5,756 bases of DNA. It comes from an uncultured Muribaculaceae bacterium. Its GTDB lineage: Bacteria > Bacteroidota > Bacteroidia > Bacteroidales > Muribaculaceae. The stretch spans positions 1 to 5,756 of the forward strand of contig CAJUSN010000035.1 of the NCBI GenBank assembly GCA_910589095.1, written 5' to 3'. The notes under the pieces were generated by a model. It was not told where the DNA came from, did not search any database, and saw only the letters and a list, made by a program, of their open reading frames with translations. This document shows positions 5,358 to 5,756 of this stretch, piece after piece (the stretch's first letter is position 1; every line of letters starts with the position of its first letter). A program made the position numbers and the translations under genes.

Positions 5358-5756
5358 ATGACTGATACCATCATGACAAACGATTCAGCAATGCCAAAGG
5401 ATACCGCCGAGGCTTATAAAGCCTTGCTTGAGTCCATTGACACAGACTCACCGCTCGCCCCATCACAAGCCGAGATTTTGCTGAAAGCCTATCCCTACTT
5501 CTCTCTTGCGGCTTCACGAGCTCTTCTATCCGAGGATCTTGATGAGGAGCAACGCAGCCGCTTTCTTGCTTGCGTGGCACTGAACGCGCCTGACACCGAC
5601 ACCCTTGTCACTCTCATCGACCCTGATGGCGCCCGTTTTATGAATTTCTACCCCGACAAGCAGAAAGCCACTCCTGACACAGACAAGGCCATAGACACAT
5701 TCCTGGACACATACGGCAACGGAATTGACCCGCGCGAGGAAGCCCTGCTTGAACGT
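5358..5756 (+). CDS. Uncharacterised soluble protein following lptE (N-terminal 133 residues; 3' end outside window)
   Basis: An open frame runs from ATG 5358, 3 bp after the lptE stop, to the end of the window without a stop. I do not recognise a named function. The protein has no signal peptide or membrane segment and is acidic. It is predicted by eye to be mostly helical: residues 16-26, 33-44 (APSQAEILLKAY), 47-58 (YFSLAASRALLS), 62-76 and 80-88. The segment AYPYFSLAASRALL, followed about 25 residues later by a second helix pair, resembles the YPYF/HPYF...LL pattern of proteins that sit between lptE and secG in Bacteroides (recalled from memory). IDTFLDTYG (112-120) also recalls a conserved motif of that group. 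Asp-Thr pairs recur (IDTDS, PDTDT, PDTDK, IDTF, LDTY). Other possible starts are M6 (5373) and M12 (5391). The first ATG is chosen for its close spacing to lptE and normal codon use. Confidence 0.8.
   Translation, partial: MTDTIMTNDSAMPKDTAEAYKALLESIDTDSPLAPSQAEILLKAYPYFSLAASRALLSEDLDEEQRSRFLACVALNAPDTDTLVTLIDPDGARFMNFYPDKQKATPDTDKAIDTFLDTYGNGIDPREEALLER

Overview
The window looks like a chromosomal segment of a Bacteroidales bacterium. The reasons are: start codons without Shine-Dalgarno sequences, a TAnnTTTG-type -7 promoter box, a Bacteroidota-type LptE lipoprotein, and a small exported protein resembling a type IX secretion (Por) C-terminal domain. Base composition by eye is in the mid-50s % G+C, with many C-ending codons. 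That fits the Muribaculaceae better than Bacteroides proper, but the family assignment is inference. All genes lie on the + strand and are tightly packed.

Positions 1-3679 carry most of a SUF iron-sulfur cluster assembly operon in the order sufB (3' end only), sufC, sufD, sufS. SufB, SufC and SufD form the scaffold/ATPase complex. SufS is the PLP-dependent cysteine desulfurase that supplies the sulfur. Spacing is 36 bp (B-C), 3 bp (C-D) and a 14-bp overlap (D-S), so the genes are very probably co-transcribed and partly translationally coupled. All key catalytic residues that fall in the window are present. SufD ends in an unusual Cys-rich tail. No sufE, sufU, sufA or sufT is seen here.

Positions 3687-4403 hold an E1-like (HesA/MoeB/ThiF) adenylyltransferase 7 bp after sufS. 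Its nucleotide-binding and adenylation residues are intact, but it lacks both zinc-binding CxxC pairs and the conserved cysteine of MoeB and ThiF. It may link SufS-derived sulfur to a sulfur-carrier pathway, or do something else; the sequence does not decide this.

Positions 4404-4494 are a short intergenic region. It starts C-rich and G-poor and ends in a -7 promoter box only 8 bp before the next ATG. This probably separates two transcription units.

Positions 4495-5756 carry a second unit, probably an envelope operon. It contains a 107-residue exported protein that is little more than a type IX CTD-like fold, then LptE (outer-membrane lipoprotein of the LPS transport machine) overlapping it by 4 bp, then the first 133 codons of an uncharacterised soluble protein. 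I recall a similar protein following lptE, and preceding secG, in Bacteroides.

Most of the window is ordinary housekeeping sequence. The points that merit a second look are the zinc-less E1-like protein next to sufS, the Cys-rich SufD tail, and the stand-alone CTD-like protein coupled to lptE. I saw no RNA genes, mobile elements, CRISPR arrays or substantial repeats.
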